From Atlantibacter hermannii (lineage in GTDB: Bacteria; Pseudomonadota; Gammaproteobacteria; Enterobacterales; Enterobacteriaceae), in NCBI GenBank assembly GCA_900635495.1, contig LR134136.1, positions 4,402,001 to 4,466,000 of the forward strand: 64,000 nucleotides of DNA, written 5' to 3'. Shown one piece after another: positions 8,941 through 18,428 of this stretch. The first letter of the stretch is position 1. Each line of letters opens with the position of its first letter. The notes under the pieces are model-generated. The model saw only the letters and a list, made by a program, of their open reading frames with translations. It did no database searches and was not told where the DNA came from. A program made the translations under genes and the position numbers.

Positions 8941-10221
8941 ATGAGGGGAAAGGCGAACTTATCATCACGGGGCATGAAACCGCAGCGGTTTTCTTTAATG
9001 CCCCTGTTATACGCCAGCGTGTTCAGCGCTGGCGTATTGTTATATCCGTTTTCCGCCACGGCGGATGAACGCGATCAGCTTAAATCTATTCAACAAGATA
9101 TCGCCGCCAAAGAGCGTGCGGTACGCCAGCAACAACAGCAACGCGCTTCCCTTCTCGCCCAGCTTAAAGCTCAGGAACAGGCCATTGCCGCCGCAACCCG
9201 CGCGCTACGTGAAACGGAAAACAGCCTGGCGCAGCTTAATCGCCAGATCAGCGCGATGAACGCCTCTATCGCAAAACTGGAAAAACAGAAAGCCTCGCAG
9301 GAGCGCAACCTTGCCGCCCAGCTTGATGCCTCGTTTCGCCAGGGCGAGCATAGCGGTATCCAGCTCATACTGAGCGGCGAAGAGAGCCAGCGCGGCCAGC
9401 GGTTACAGGCCTATTTTGGTTACCTGAACCAGGCGCGCCAGGAAACTATCGCCCAGTTGCGCCAGACCCGCGAAGAGGTCGCCTCGCAGAAGGCTGAGCT
9501 CGAAGAGAAGCAGAGCGAACAGCAAACGCTGCTGTATGAACAGCAGGCGCAGCAGGCGAAGCTGGAACAGGCGCGTAACGAACGTCAGAAAACGATTAGC
9601 GGCCTGGAATCTTCTATCCAGAAAGGCCAAAGCCAACTGAGCGAAATGCGCCAGAACGAATCGCGTCTGCGTAACAGTATTGCCCGGGCGGAAGCGGCGG
9701 CGAAAGCGCGAGCCGAACGGGAAGCCCGTGAAGCAGAGCAGGTACGCAATAAGCAGCAGGAAGCCAGCCGCAAAGGCACCACTTACAAACCGACGGAAAG
9801 CGAACAATCGCTGATGTCGCGGACCGGCGGGCTGGGCTCGCCGCGCGGTCAGGCGTACTGGCCGGTGCGCGGCAGTTTACTGCATCGTTATGGCGAACAG
9901 CTGCAAGGTGAACTACGTTGGAAGGGGATTGTGATTGGCGCGTCGGAAGGCACGGAAGTTAAAGCCATTGCCGATGGACGGGTCATTCTCGCCGACTGGC
10001 TTCAGGGCTACGGTCTTGTGGTCGTGGTTGAACATGGTAAAGGCGATATGAGCCTGTACGGTTACAACCAAAGCGCCATTGTTAGCGTCGGCACCCAGGT
10101 TCGCGCAGGTCAGCCCATCGCGCTGGTAGGCAACAGCGGCGGTCAGGGCCGGCCATCACTTTATTTCGAAATTCGTCGGCAGGGACAAGCCGTTAACCCA
10201 CAGCCGTGGTTGGGAAGATAA
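8941..10221 (+). CDS. envC: EnvC, divisome murein-hydrolase activator
   Basis: Periplasmic factor that activates the amidases AmiA and AmiB at the septum. An N-terminal signal peptide (MPLLYASVFSAGVLLYPFSATA) is followed by a long coiled coil (about residues 45-280, rich in Q, R, A, E) and a C-terminal LytM/M23 domain (WKGIVIGASEGTEVKAIADG, VVVVEHGKGDMSLYGYN, GRPSLYFEIRR). The LytM domain lacks the usual zinc ligands, as is known for EnvC. The ATG at 8941 is used here; an in-frame ATG at 8974 (MKPQRFSL) is a plausible alternative. It lies between gpmI and yibQ, all in one direction. Confidence 0.95.
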   Translation: MRGKANLSSRGMKPQRFSLMPLLYASVFSAGVLLYPFSATADERDQLKSIQQDIAAKERAVRQQQQQRASLLAQLKAQEQAIAAATRALRETENSLAQLNRQISAMNASIAKLEKQKASQERNLAAQLDASFRQGEHSGIQLILSGEESQRGQRLQAYFGYLNQARQETIAQLRQTREEVASQKAELEEKQSEQQTLLYEQQAQQAKLEQARNERQKTISGLESSIQKGQSQLSEMRQNESRLRNSIARAEAAAKARAEREAREAEQVRNKQQEASRKGTTYKPTESEQSLMSRTGGLGSPRGQAYWPVRGSLLHRYGEQLQGELRWKGIVIGASEGTEVKAIADGRVILADWLQGYGLVVVVEHGKGDMSLYGYNQSAIVSVGTQVRAGQPIALVGNSGGQGRPSLYFEIRRQGQAVNPQPWLGR

Positions 10222-10224
10222 GTT

Positions 10225-11158
10225 TTGCTTCAATTTCGACAAGTCATGTTTTCACTCGCCGCTCTTGTAGCGGCTATCACCCCGGCGACAGCGGGTAATC
10301 TGGCGATAGTCATTGATGATTTTGGGTATCGCCCCCAGACAGAAAATCAGATTCTTGCTTTGCCGCCTACCATTTCCGTCGCCGTCCTGCCGAATGCGCC
10401 CCATGCCCGGGACATGGCGATCAAAGCCCACAACAGCGGTCATGAAGTGTTGATTCACCTGCCGATGGCGCCGCTCAGCAAACAGCCGCTGGAAAAAGAC
10501 ACGCTGCGCCCGGAGATGAGCAGCGAAGAGATTGAGCGGATTATTCGCGACGCGGTAAGCAAAGTACCGAATGCGGTCGGGCTGAACAACCATATGGGCA
10601 GCGCGATGACCTCCAGCCTGTTTGGCATGCAGAAGGTGATGCAGGCGCTGGAACGATACGATCTTTACTTCCTGGACAGCATGACCATCGGCAACAGTCA
10701 GGCAATGCGCGCAGCGTCAGGAACCGGTGTGAAGGTCATCAAACGTAAAGTCTTCCTGGATGACACGCAAAACGAAGCCGATATTCGCCGTCAGTTTAAT
10801 CGTGCCGTCGAACTTGCGCGTCGCAACGGCTCGGCAATTGCCATTGGCCACCCTCACCCTTCGACGGTGCGCGTCCTGCAGCAGATGCTTTATAACTTGC
10901 CTGCGGACATTACGTTGGTTCGCCCGAGCAACCTGCTCAATGAACCCCAGGTGGATACGTCCAGACCAAACCTCACACCACCGAAAAAACGGTACGCCTG
11001 ACGCGCCGCGTAATCCTTTCCGCGGGGTGAAATTATGCAAACCGAAACAGCCGTTAGAGCCGGTTTACGCCAGCCGCTTCTTCAGCGTGCTCGGTGAAAG
11101 CATCACCCAAAGCGCGCTGGTGCAGTATATGAAGCTGCAGTGGCAGGGCTGGCAATAA
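10225..11158 (+). CDS. yibQ: YibQ, predicted divergent polysaccharide deacetylase (one frame break)
   Basis: Exported protein with a divergent polysaccharide deacetylase (NodB-like) fold; the substrate is unknown. It begins with TTG three bases after envC, like its E. coli counterpart. A signal peptide (VMFSLAALVAAITPATA) precedes LAIVIDDFGYRP, HEVLIHLPMAP, GLNNHMGSAMTS and IAIGHPHPST. At 10983-10990 a run of six A shifts the frame; with five A the protein continues as NGTPDAPRNPFRGVKLCKP and ends QWQGW at 11158. The family length then fits. Sequencing error is the likely cause. Confidence 0.92.
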
Positions 11159-12196
11159 TCAGTCTTTAATATCCAGCGTTAAATGGGCCAGACGGCGCGG
11201 CGTCAGTGATTTATCGCGCCACTGGCTCAAACGGAAAGCCCACAACAGCACCTGATAACCCAACTTAACGCTGCAGATATTGCGCACCATCCGTTTGAAC
11301 ATACCCGACACGAATACTTCAGCAATCATGCGCTGGCGGATTTTTTCGTCCGGCTCTTTACGTATGCAATGACAAACGCATAGCGCTTCGTAAATCACCT
11401 GTTGTTTGAACTCCGGATAAATGGGGATGCGTCCAGCGTAGTCGTGATTCATCTTATCCAACAGACGGGTAATTTTGATGTAGTGGCGTTGATACGCGAG
11501 GTTTTTCAGTCCGGTACGCGGCTGACGGCTGACGGATGCGCCGTGCAGGAAGTATTTATACAGTGGAACTTCCGTGTAGCGTGCGCGTTTCGCATTAAAC
11601 ATAAACTCCGTCGTCCAGATAATATCCTGGTGGTGCAGGCCGGACAGGAAGGTCAATCCTGCATCGCGGATGGTTTGATGGCGGTAAACGCCCATCCAGA
11701 CAACGTGTCGCCAACGACGACTGGCTAACGCTTTGCGTAACCAGTCTGGTCCGGTCATCACGCCGGTAGTACGAATACGATCGGTAGGAATAGACGGCCA
11801 GGTTTTTCCCGTCTCGGCAATACACCAGTCGGCGTTGCACTGCGCAACATCCAGATTGTCCTGCAGCGCCATAGTCATCAGCGTTTCATACATTTCCGGA
11901 TAGGCAATATCATCGCCGTCAACGTACGCAATGTACTCGCCCCTGGCCACTTTCATGCCGGTATTGCGCGCTGCGGATACCCCACCATTGCGCTGGTGCA
12001 GCAGGTGTACGTGCGGGTAACGATCCACATAAGACTGAGCCAGCTCCGCAGAGTTATCCGTAGAGCCATCGTTGACAATGATGATCTCGAGATTCTTCCA
12101 GGTTTGCGCAATCAGCGAATCCATACACGCAATGAACGGTTCACCCGTGTTGTAAAGCGGCATAATGACGCTCAGGAGACCGGGGGTATAGGTCAT
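11159..12196 (-). CDS. waaH: WaaH (YibD), LPS inner-core glycosyltransferase, GT2 family
   Basis: 345 aa. An N-terminal GT-A domain shows SVIMPLYNTGEPF, VNDGSTDNSAE, the NGGVSAARNTGM signature and the metal-binding YVDGDDIAYPEM. In E. coli the orthologue transfers glucuronic acid to the third heptose of the inner core under phosphate starvation. The C-terminal part is basic (RRLAHLTL). It converges with yibQ with no gap between stop codons. I looked for a Pho box upstream of 12196 and found no clear one. Confidence 0.9.
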   Translation of the reverse strand: MTYTPGLLSVIMPLYNTGEPFIACMDSLIAQTWKNLEIIIVNDGSTDNSAELAQSYVDRYPHVHLLHQRNGGVSAARNTGMKVARGEYIAYVDGDDIAYPEMYETLMTMALQDNLDVAQCNADWCIAETGKTWPSIPTDRIRTTGVMTGPDWLRKALASRRWRHVVWMGVYRHQTIRDAGLTFLSGLHHQDIIWTTEFMFNAKRARYTEVPLYKYFLHGASVSRQPRTGLKNLAYQRHYIKITRLLDKMNHDYAGRIPIYPEFKQQVIYEALCVCHCIRKEPDEKIRQRMIAEVFVSGMFKRMVRNICSVKLGYQVLLWAFRLSQWRDKSLTPRRLAHLTLDIKD

Positions 12197-12316
12197 ATCA
12201 AATCCTGCCAGACAGTAGAGTTATCGGCACTTTTTAGCATACTAAGCGGTAGATTTTCAGAAAAAAATATTAATTCTTTAGCGGAAAATGCGCCGGGTAG
12301 AAGGGTGCAAGCAAGC

Positions 12317-12356
12317 AAAAAAATCCCCGGATGGTAATGCTAATAAACATCCGGGG
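12317..12356 (-). terminator. Rho-independent terminator of kbl-tdh
   Basis: Read on the minus strand, CCCCGGATG / CATCCGGGG forms a nine-pair stem and is followed by seven T (the A run at 12317-12323). It lies just downstream of the corrected tdh stop. Confidence 0.9.
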
Positions 12357-12386
12357 ACAACACATAGAATCCACTTATAGATGGGG

Positions 12387-13413
12387 TTAATCCCAGCTCA
12401 GGATCACTTTCCCTGACTGGCCTGAACGCATCGCGTCCAAAGCCCTGCTGGAATTCATCAATGGAGAATCGATGGGTGATGATTGGCGACAAATCCAGAC
12501 CAGACTGAATCAGTGCAGCCATCTTGTACCAGGTTTCGAACATTTCACGGCCATAGATGCCTTTAATGAACAGCCCCTTAAAGATAACTTTGTTCCAGTC
12601 GATGGACATGTCTGACGGCGGAATACCCAACATGGCGATGCGTCCGCCGTGGTTCATGGTGTCCAGCATGGTGCGGAACGCTGGCGGTGCGCCGGACATT
12701 TCCAGACCCACGTCAAACCCTTCGGTCATTCCCAGTTCGTTCATCACGTCGTGCAGGCTTTCTTTGGAAACGTCGACTGCGCGAGTTACGCCCATCTTGC
12801 GCGCCAGCCCGAGACGGTACTCGTTAACGTCGGTAATAACGACATTGCGTGCGCCGACGTGTTTGGCCACAGCGGCCGCCATGATACCGATCGGGCCCGC
12901 GCCGGAAACCAGCACATCTTCACCAACCAGATCGAATGACAGCGCGGTGTGCACTGCGTTACCAAACGGGTCGAAAATAGACGCTAAATCATCAGAAATA
13001 TTGTCCGGGATTTTGAATGCGTTAAAGGCAGGCAGTACCAGGTATTCTGCAAAACATCCCTGACGATTTACGCCCACGCCGATAGTATTGCGGCACAGAT
13101 GAGTACGGCCGCCACGGCAGTTGCGGCAATGACCGCAGGTAATATGGCCTTCACCGGAAACGCGATCGCCAATTTTAAAGCCTTTAACTTCCTGACCGAT
13201 GCCGATCACTTCGCCCACGTATTCGTGGCCGACGATCATCGGTACCGGGATAGTCTTTTGTGACCATTCATCCCAGTTATAAATATGGACATCGGTACCA
13301 CAGATCGCCGTCTTGCGAATTTTAATCAACAGATCGTTATGTCCCACTTCCGGCTCAGGGGCATCTACCATCCAGATGCCTTCTTCTGCTTTCAGTTTCG
13401 ATAATGCTTTCAT
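12387..13413 (-). CDS. tdh: Tdh, L-threonine 3-dehydrogenase (one frame break)
   Basis: NAD-dependent zinc medium-chain dehydrogenase that oxidises threonine to 2-amino-3-ketobutyrate, the substrate of Kbl. Catalytic zinc region AICGTDVHIYNWDEW, VGHEYVGEV; structural zinc GHCRNCRGGRTHLC; NAD fold VSGAGPIGIMAA. After FSIDEFQQGF an extra G at about 12435-12440 shifts the frame. With it removed the protein ends DAMRSGQSGKVILSWD at the TAA at 12387, giving 341 aa. It is in an operon with kbl upstream. Confidence 0.94.
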
Positions 13414-13422
13414 GTTTTATCC

Positions 13423-14619
13423 TCAGGCAATTACGCCTAACTGTTTACCGATACGAATAAAGGCTTCAATTGCACGTTCGATTTGTTCGGTGCTATGCGC
13501 CGCAGACATTTGAGTACGGATACGCGCCTGGCCTTTTGGCACCACCGGGTAGAAGAAACCGGTAACGTAAATCCCTTCTTTCTGCAGTTCACGGGCAAAA
13601 TTCTGTGCCACAACGGCATCGCCCAGCATGACCGGGATGATGGCGTGATCTGCGCCCGCCAGGGTGAAACCCGCGGCGGTCATTTTTTCACGGAACAGGC
13701 GTGCGTTGGCCCACAGCTTGTCGCGCAACGCGTCGCCGTCTGCCAGCATTTCCAGCACTTTGATGGAGGCAGAGACGATTGCCGGTGCCAGTGAGTTGGA
13801 GAACAAATAAGGACGTGAACGCTGGCGCAGCCACTCGACCACTTCCTTACGTGCGGCGGTGTAGCCGCCGGAAGCGCCGCCCAGGGCTTTGCCCAGCGTA
13901 CCGGTGATAATGTCGACACGCCCCATCACCTCACAGTATTCATGGGTGCCGCGACCCTGTGCGCCGACAAATCCCACCGCATGGGAATCATCAACCATCA
14001 CCAGCGCATTGTATTTATCCGCCAGATCGCACACGCCTTTCAGGTTGGCGATGACGCCGTCCATAGAGAACACGCCGTCAGTGGCGATCAGCACATGGCG
14101 AGCGCCCGCTTCACGCGCTTCTTTGAGACGCGCTTCCAGCTCCTGCATATCGTTATTGGCATAACGGAAACGCTTTGCTTTACACAGGCGAACGCCATCA
14201 ATAATTGAGGCATGGTTCAGCGCATCGGAAATAATTGCGTCTTCCGCGCCCAGCAGCGTTTCAAAAAGCCCGCCATTGGCATCGAAACAAGAAGAATAGA
14301 GAATTGCGTCTTCCATGCCGAGGAACTCAGCCAGCTTCTGTTCCAGCTGTTTATGCGTATCCTGCGTGCCACAGATGAAACGCACCGAGGCCATCCCAAA
14401 ACCGTGGCTGTCCATGCCCTGTTTGGCGGCGGCAATCAGTTCAGGATGATTGGCGAGACCCAGGTAGTTATTCGCGCAGAAGTTGATAACGTGGCTTCCG
14501 TCCGCGACGGTGATATCAGCTTGCTGGGCAGAAGTAATAATACGCTCTTCTTTATACAACCCTTCCGCACGTGCGGTCTCAAGGTCGTTATTCAACTGTT
14601 GGTAAAAATCCGCTCGCAT
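13423..14619 (-). CDS. kbl: Kbl, 2-amino-3-ketobutyrate CoA ligase
   Basis: PLP-dependent alpha-oxoamine synthase that splits 2-amino-3-ketobutyrate with CoA to glycine and acetyl-CoA. It is 398 aa, full length. Visible motifs are NFCANNYLGLANHP, the glycine-rich SSCFDANGGLFETLL, VMVDDSHAVGFVG and the PLP-binding Lys in GTLGKALGGASGG. It is the first gene of the kbl-tdh operon, with a 9-bp gap to tdh. Confidence 0.97.
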   Translation of the reverse strand: MRADFYQQLNNDLETARAEGLYKEERIITSAQQADITVADGSHVINFCANNYLGLANHPELIAAAKQGMDSHGFGMASVRFICGTQDTHKQLEQKLAEFLGMEDAILYSSCFDANGGLFETLLGAEDAIISDALNHASIIDGVRLCKAKRFRYANNDMQELEARLKEAREAGARHVLIATDGVFSMDGVIANLKGVCDLADKYNALVMVDDSHAVGFVGAQGRGTHEYCEVMGRVDIITGTLGKALGGASGGYTAARKEVVEWLRQRSRPYLFSNSLAPAIVSASIKVLEMLADGDALRDKLWANARLFREKMTAAGFTLAGADHAIIPVMLGDAVVAQNFARELQKEGIYVTGFFYPVVPKGQARIRTQMSAAHSTEQIERAIEAFIRIGKQLGVIA

Positions 14620-15294
14620 TGCAATTCTCCAGACTGAGCATGTTTCGGCACATATTAACCCAAGCTCACAAGCTTATACGAGATGAAGTATCAGCGTTTC
14701 GATGCAAAGCACAAATTTACTCCAGGACATGCGATGCCTTGCGCAGAAACGTGTTTTCACGCGCTGTTAACCACTGAATATATGGGGTTAATGTGGTTCA
14801 GAATTGCTGCGTAACCTCTTGCGTACCCACATCATTTTCCATACCCACCACATCAGGTATGACGCACACTAATCGGGAGCAGAGCGGACGATCAGGAATG
14901 CTCTCATTTTGTGTCGTATCAGATACGTTGTTCTGATAAATAATTTGCGTTTTAAAAGGTTAAAGCAGACTGGGGCGACCGGGAACGGTGTCTGAACCAG
15001 AAGTGAAATTTTAAAGTTGCGCAGTACGTTAAAAATGCCGTGAAGAATAAAAAGGGCAAGTCGTCATAAAAACATTAACGATGAAAGAATTGTACTGGCC
15101 GACCTGGAAAACAAAGGCATTTATACAGCCCGAAATCTGGCGCTGAGCATTCATTGCGGGAAAGGGATATTATGTCTTAATGCTTCCGGTGGTGATGACG
15201 TGTCCGGCATCACCACCGGAAGCATTAGCACGCCGGTGGTGTTCTGTTAAGCCAGGCTTATCGTTGAGCCTCATCATACGTTGAAAATAAACGG
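14620..15294. other. Long spacer kbl-htrL: promoter region and a large inverted repeat
   Basis: 675 bp without a convincing gene. The part next to kbl should hold the kbl-tdh promoter. Short open stretches around 15080-15180 do not form a recognisable product. The only strong structure is the inverted repeat at 15178-15241, described separately. Confidence 0.5.
15178..15241. repeat. 20-bp perfect inverted repeat with a competing third arm
   Basis: Arms 15178-15197 and 15208-15227 are perfect reverse complements around a ten-base spacer. A third copy of the core CCGGTGGTG at 15233-15241 can pair instead with the second arm (CACCACCGG, 15211-15219), so two mutually exclusive hairpins are possible. 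No T run follows, so it does not look like a simple terminator. Confidence 0.75.
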
Positions 15295-16152
15295 CTATTT
15301 TCGTCTGATAAAAATCCGTAACGCCTGAAGCTTTGACTGGAACATGCTATTAGGGAAGCAACGAAACAGATCGAACCACTTTCCACGCCCTAAATAATTA
15401 AGCCTGAACAACGCCGGTTGCTTGTAGTAGCACATCACAAATATGCCCTGATCGTCATCGACAATATTATTGTTTAACGTTAACTTTTGGCTTTCAGTTA
15501 CCAGCGGATAAAACTCTCGCCATTTTTCAGGTGTTCCCACAATAGCGCCGCCAATAATATAGACGTGATTACCGATCATAAAATCAAACGCCTGTTGCAG
15601 GGAGGAGACATTGAGCCCTTTCTGAATAGTAAAGAAATGCATCTTGTCTTTATCGAAAGGATGATCCCAGCATTTAATATTGCGCGTAACGGCTGGGGTA
15701 CGACAATATCCAAAATCAATCCATGCCACTCTTGCCGTATTAACCAGGCCGGCATCGATAGCTTTATTAACGAAATAAGTTTTAAGGTTGCAAACTAATA
15801 CATAGTCCGGCGACCAGTATTCGGGGTTTTTTAATTGATGTTCAGCTAACTTCTTTTTAAAATTAACATCTTGCTGAATTTTCTCAATGCGACTACGAAT
15901 GTGTTTAAACTTCTTTTTAATATCAAGCGTAATCACCGTGGTCGGTTTTCCCTCACGAATCTTTTCGATCCGTTCTTTCAGATCGGGCGAGGTGAAAACA
16001 ACCATATTATTTTCTAACGCAGCAAGACGCTTAAAGTAATCAAAATAAACGTCCGAAGAGCGCGCCAGTTTTTCCCGAAAACCCTTATTAGCCGTCCACT
16101 CCCCTCTACCAATATCAAAATATGCTGTTACAATGGTGGTAGATGATTTCAT
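15295..16152 (-). CDS. htrL: HtrL (YibB) family putative glycosyltransferase
   Basis: 285 aa, the length of E. coli HtrL/YibB, and in the same place next to hldD. It begins STTIVTAYFDIGRGEWTANKGF and contains MVVFTSPDL, WIDFGYCR (with an acidic residue typical of sugar-nucleotide/metal sites), YIIGGAIVG and DDDQGIFVMCYY. The C-terminus is basic. HtrL-family proteins are assigned to surface carbohydrate transfer, but the substrate is unknown. Its place inside the LPS core region supports a core-modifying role, as inference. AT content is higher than in kbl, hinting at transfer. Confidence 0.88.
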   Translation of the reverse strand: MKSSTTIVTAYFDIGRGEWTANKGFREKLARSSDVYFDYFKRLAALENNMVVFTSPDLKERIEKIREGKPTTVITLDIKKKFKHIRSRIEKIQQDVNFKKKLAEHQLKNPEYWSPDYVLVCNLKTYFVNKAIDAGLVNTARVAWIDFGYCRTPAVTRNIKCWDHPFDKDKMHFFTIQKGLNVSSLQQAFDFMIGNHVYIIGGAIVGTPEKWREFYPLVTESQKLTLNNNIVDDDQGIFVMCYYKQPALFRLNYLGRGKWFDLFRCFPNSMFQSKLQALRIFIRRK

Positions 16153-16436
16153 AAATTAACAGAGCCGTTTATTTAAAAGAAATATTATATCAAGGTTTAC
16201 GTCTGTTGTACATAAAGTATGCTTGACAATACTCTTGCTATTTAAGCTGGCATTTAAAATATAAGAAATATAAACGCCCGACATAAACAATAGTGAGGCG
16301 TAAACGGTATTTAAACCATTCGCAATGGCGCCGTTCGCCGCGATGTAAATGGCTGAAGGGATGCTAATGTGATGGTATGATTACAGACATTCGTGTCTGA
16401 GATTGTCTCTGACTCCATAATTCGAAGGTTACAGTT

Positions 16437-17369
16437 ATGATCATCGTTACTGGCGGCGCGGGTTTTATCGGCAGCAACATCGTTAAGGCCCTGAATGATA
16501 AAGGCATCACCGATATTCTGGTGGTGGACAACCTGAAGGATGGCACCAAGTTCGCAAACCTGGTGGATCTGGATATCGCTGATTATATGGATAAGGAAGA
16601 TTTCCTGATCCAGATAATGGCGGGAGAAGAGTTCGGGGATATCGAGGCGATTTTCCATGAAGGCGCCTGCTCTTCCACCACCGAGTGGGATGGCAAGTAT
16701 ATGATGGATAACAACTATCAATACTCAAAAGAGCTGCTGCATTACTGCCTGGAGCGTGAAATTCCTTTCCTGTACGCCTCTTCCGCAGCCACCTACGGCG
16801 GTCGCACCTCGGATTTCAAAGAATCACGCGAATTTGAGAAGCCGCTGAACGTCTATGGCTACTCCAAGTTTTTGTTTGATGAGTATGTGCGTCAAATCCT
16901 GCCAGAAGCGAACTCACAAATTGTCGGGTTCCGTTATTTCAACGTCTATGGTCCGCGTGAAAACCACAAAGGCAGCATGGCAAGCGTCGCTTTCCATCTC
17001 AATACGCAATTGAATAACGGTGAAAAACCCAAGCTCTTTGAAGGCAGCGAGAATTTCAAACGCGATTTCGTGTATGTGGGCGATGTCGCCGCGGTGAACC
17101 TGTGGTTCATGGAGCACGGCGTATCCGGCATTTTTAACCTGGGTACGGGCCGTGCAGAGTCCTTCCAGGCCGTTGCCGATGCGACCCTGGCCTGGCATAA
17201 ACAAGGCGAGATTGAATACATTCCGTTCCCGGAAAAACTCAAAGGCCGCTACCAGGCATTCACTCAGGCCGATCTCACTAACCTGCGTGCCGCTGGCTAC
17301 GATAAGCCGTTCAAAACCGTTGCCGAAGGCGTAACAGAATATATGGCCTGGCTGAACCGCGACGCGTAA
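16437..17369 (+). CDS. hldD: HldD (RfaD), ADP-L-glycero-D-manno-heptose 6-epimerase
   Basis: Last step of ADP-heptose synthesis for the LPS inner core. It is 310 aa. NADP-binding GGAGFIGSN at residues 6-14, SDR-type active site (SSAATYGG and YGYSKFLFDEYV with the YxxxK pair) and RYFNVYGPRE. First gene of the hldD-waaF-waaC-waaL operon. The spacer to divergent htrL is 284 bp and must hold its promoter; I could not define it. Confidence 0.98.
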   Translation: MIIVTGGAGFIGSNIVKALNDKGITDILVVDNLKDGTKFANLVDLDIADYMDKEDFLIQIMAGEEFGDIEAIFHEGACSSTTEWDGKYMMDNNYQYSKELLHYCLEREIPFLYASSAATYGGRTSDFKESREFEKPLNVYGYSKFLFDEYVRQILPEANSQIVGFRYFNVYGPRENHKGSMASVAFHLNTQLNNGEKPKLFEGSENFKRDFVYVGDVAAVNLWFMEHGVSGIFNLGTGRAESFQAVADATLAWHKQGEIEYIPFPEKLKGRYQAFTQADLTNLRAAGYDKPFKTVAEGVTEYMAWLNRDA

Positions 17370-17378
17370 GAACTCCGC

Positions 17379-18425
17379 ATGAAAATACTGGTGATTGGCC
17401 CGTCATGGGTGGGCGACATGATGATGTCGCAAAGTCTTTATCGCACGCTCAAGGCGCGCTATCCCCAGGCAGTCATCGACGTGATGGCGCCCGCGTGGTG
17501 CCGTCCGTTGCTGTCTCGTATGCCCGAAGTCAACGAAGCGATCCCGATGCCGCTTGGTCACGGTGCGCTGAAGCTGGGCGAACGACGTAAACTGGGCCTT
17601 AGCCTGCGTGATAAACGCTATGACCGCGCCTGGGTGCTGCCGAATTCGTTTAAATCCGCTCTTGTGCCTTTTTTCGCGGGTATACCGCATCGCACCGGCT
17701 GGCGTGGAGAAATGCGCTACGGGCTGCTTAATGACGTCCGCGTGTTAGATAAACAAGCCTGGCCGTTAATGGTGGAGCGCTATGTGGCGCTGGCGTATGA
17801 CAAAGGTGTGATGCGTTCAGCGAAAGATCTGCCCCAACCGCTCCTGTGGCCACAACTTCAGGTGAGTGAAGGCGAGAAATCGCATACCTGCCGCGCATTT
17901 TCCCTCTCTTCTGAACGTCCGATGATTGGATTTTGTCCGGGTGCGGAATTCGGCCCGGCAAAACGCTGGCCGCATTATCATTATGCAGAGCTGGCAAAAC
18001 AGCTTATCGACGAAGGCCATCAGATTGTGCTGTTTGGCTCCGCTAAAGATCATGAAGCCGGAAATGAAATACTGGCGGCGCTCAATACGGAACAACAGGC
18101 ATGGTGCCGGAATCTGGCAGGCGAAACGCAGCTGGAACAGGCCGTTATCCTGCTTGCCGCGTGTAAAGCGGTGGTCACTAACGACTCGGGTCTGATGCAC
18201 GTCGCCGCGGCATTAAACCGACCTCTGGTGGCGTTGTATGGCCCCAGCAGCCCGGACTTTACCCCGCCCCTGTCCCACAAAGCCCGCGTGATCCGCCTGA
18301 TTACCGGTTATCACAAGGTGCGTAAAGGCGATGCGGCTGAAGGTTATCATCAGAGCCTGATCGACATCACGCCGCAACAGGTGCTTGATGAGCTCAATGC
18401 CCTGTTATTGCAAGAGGAAGCCTGA
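17379..18425 (+). CDS. waaF: WaaF (RfaF), ADP-heptose:LPS heptosyltransferase II
   Basis: GT9 enzyme adding the second heptose to the inner core. It is 348 aa, full length. Visible are IGPSWVGDMMMSQSLYRTL at the N-terminus, FCPGAEFGPAKRWP (ADP-heptose binding) and TNDSGLMHVAAALNRPLVALYG. The start is 9 bp after hldD and the stop is 3 bp before the waaC start, indicating a tight operon. Confidence 0.98.
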   Translation: MKILVIGPSWVGDMMMSQSLYRTLKARYPQAVIDVMAPAWCRPLLSRMPEVNEAIPMPLGHGALKLGERRKLGLSLRDKRYDRAWVLPNSFKSALVPFFAGIPHRTGWRGEMRYGLLNDVRVLDKQAWPLMVERYVALAYDKGVMRSAKDLPQPLLWPQLQVSEGEKSHTCRAFSLSSERPMIGFCPGAEFGPAKRWPHYHYAELAKQLIDEGHQIVLFGSAKDHEAGNEILAALNTEQQAWCRNLAGETQLEQAVILLAACKAVVTNDSGLMHVAAALNRPLVALYGPSSPDFTPPLSHKARVIRLITGYHKVRKGDAAEGYHQSLIDITPQQVLDELNALLLQEEA

Positions 18426-18428
18426 CGG

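Noticed and set aside
12197..12290. Pho box upstream of waaH
   Set aside because: CTGTC occurs once but the second half-site at the right spacing is missing.
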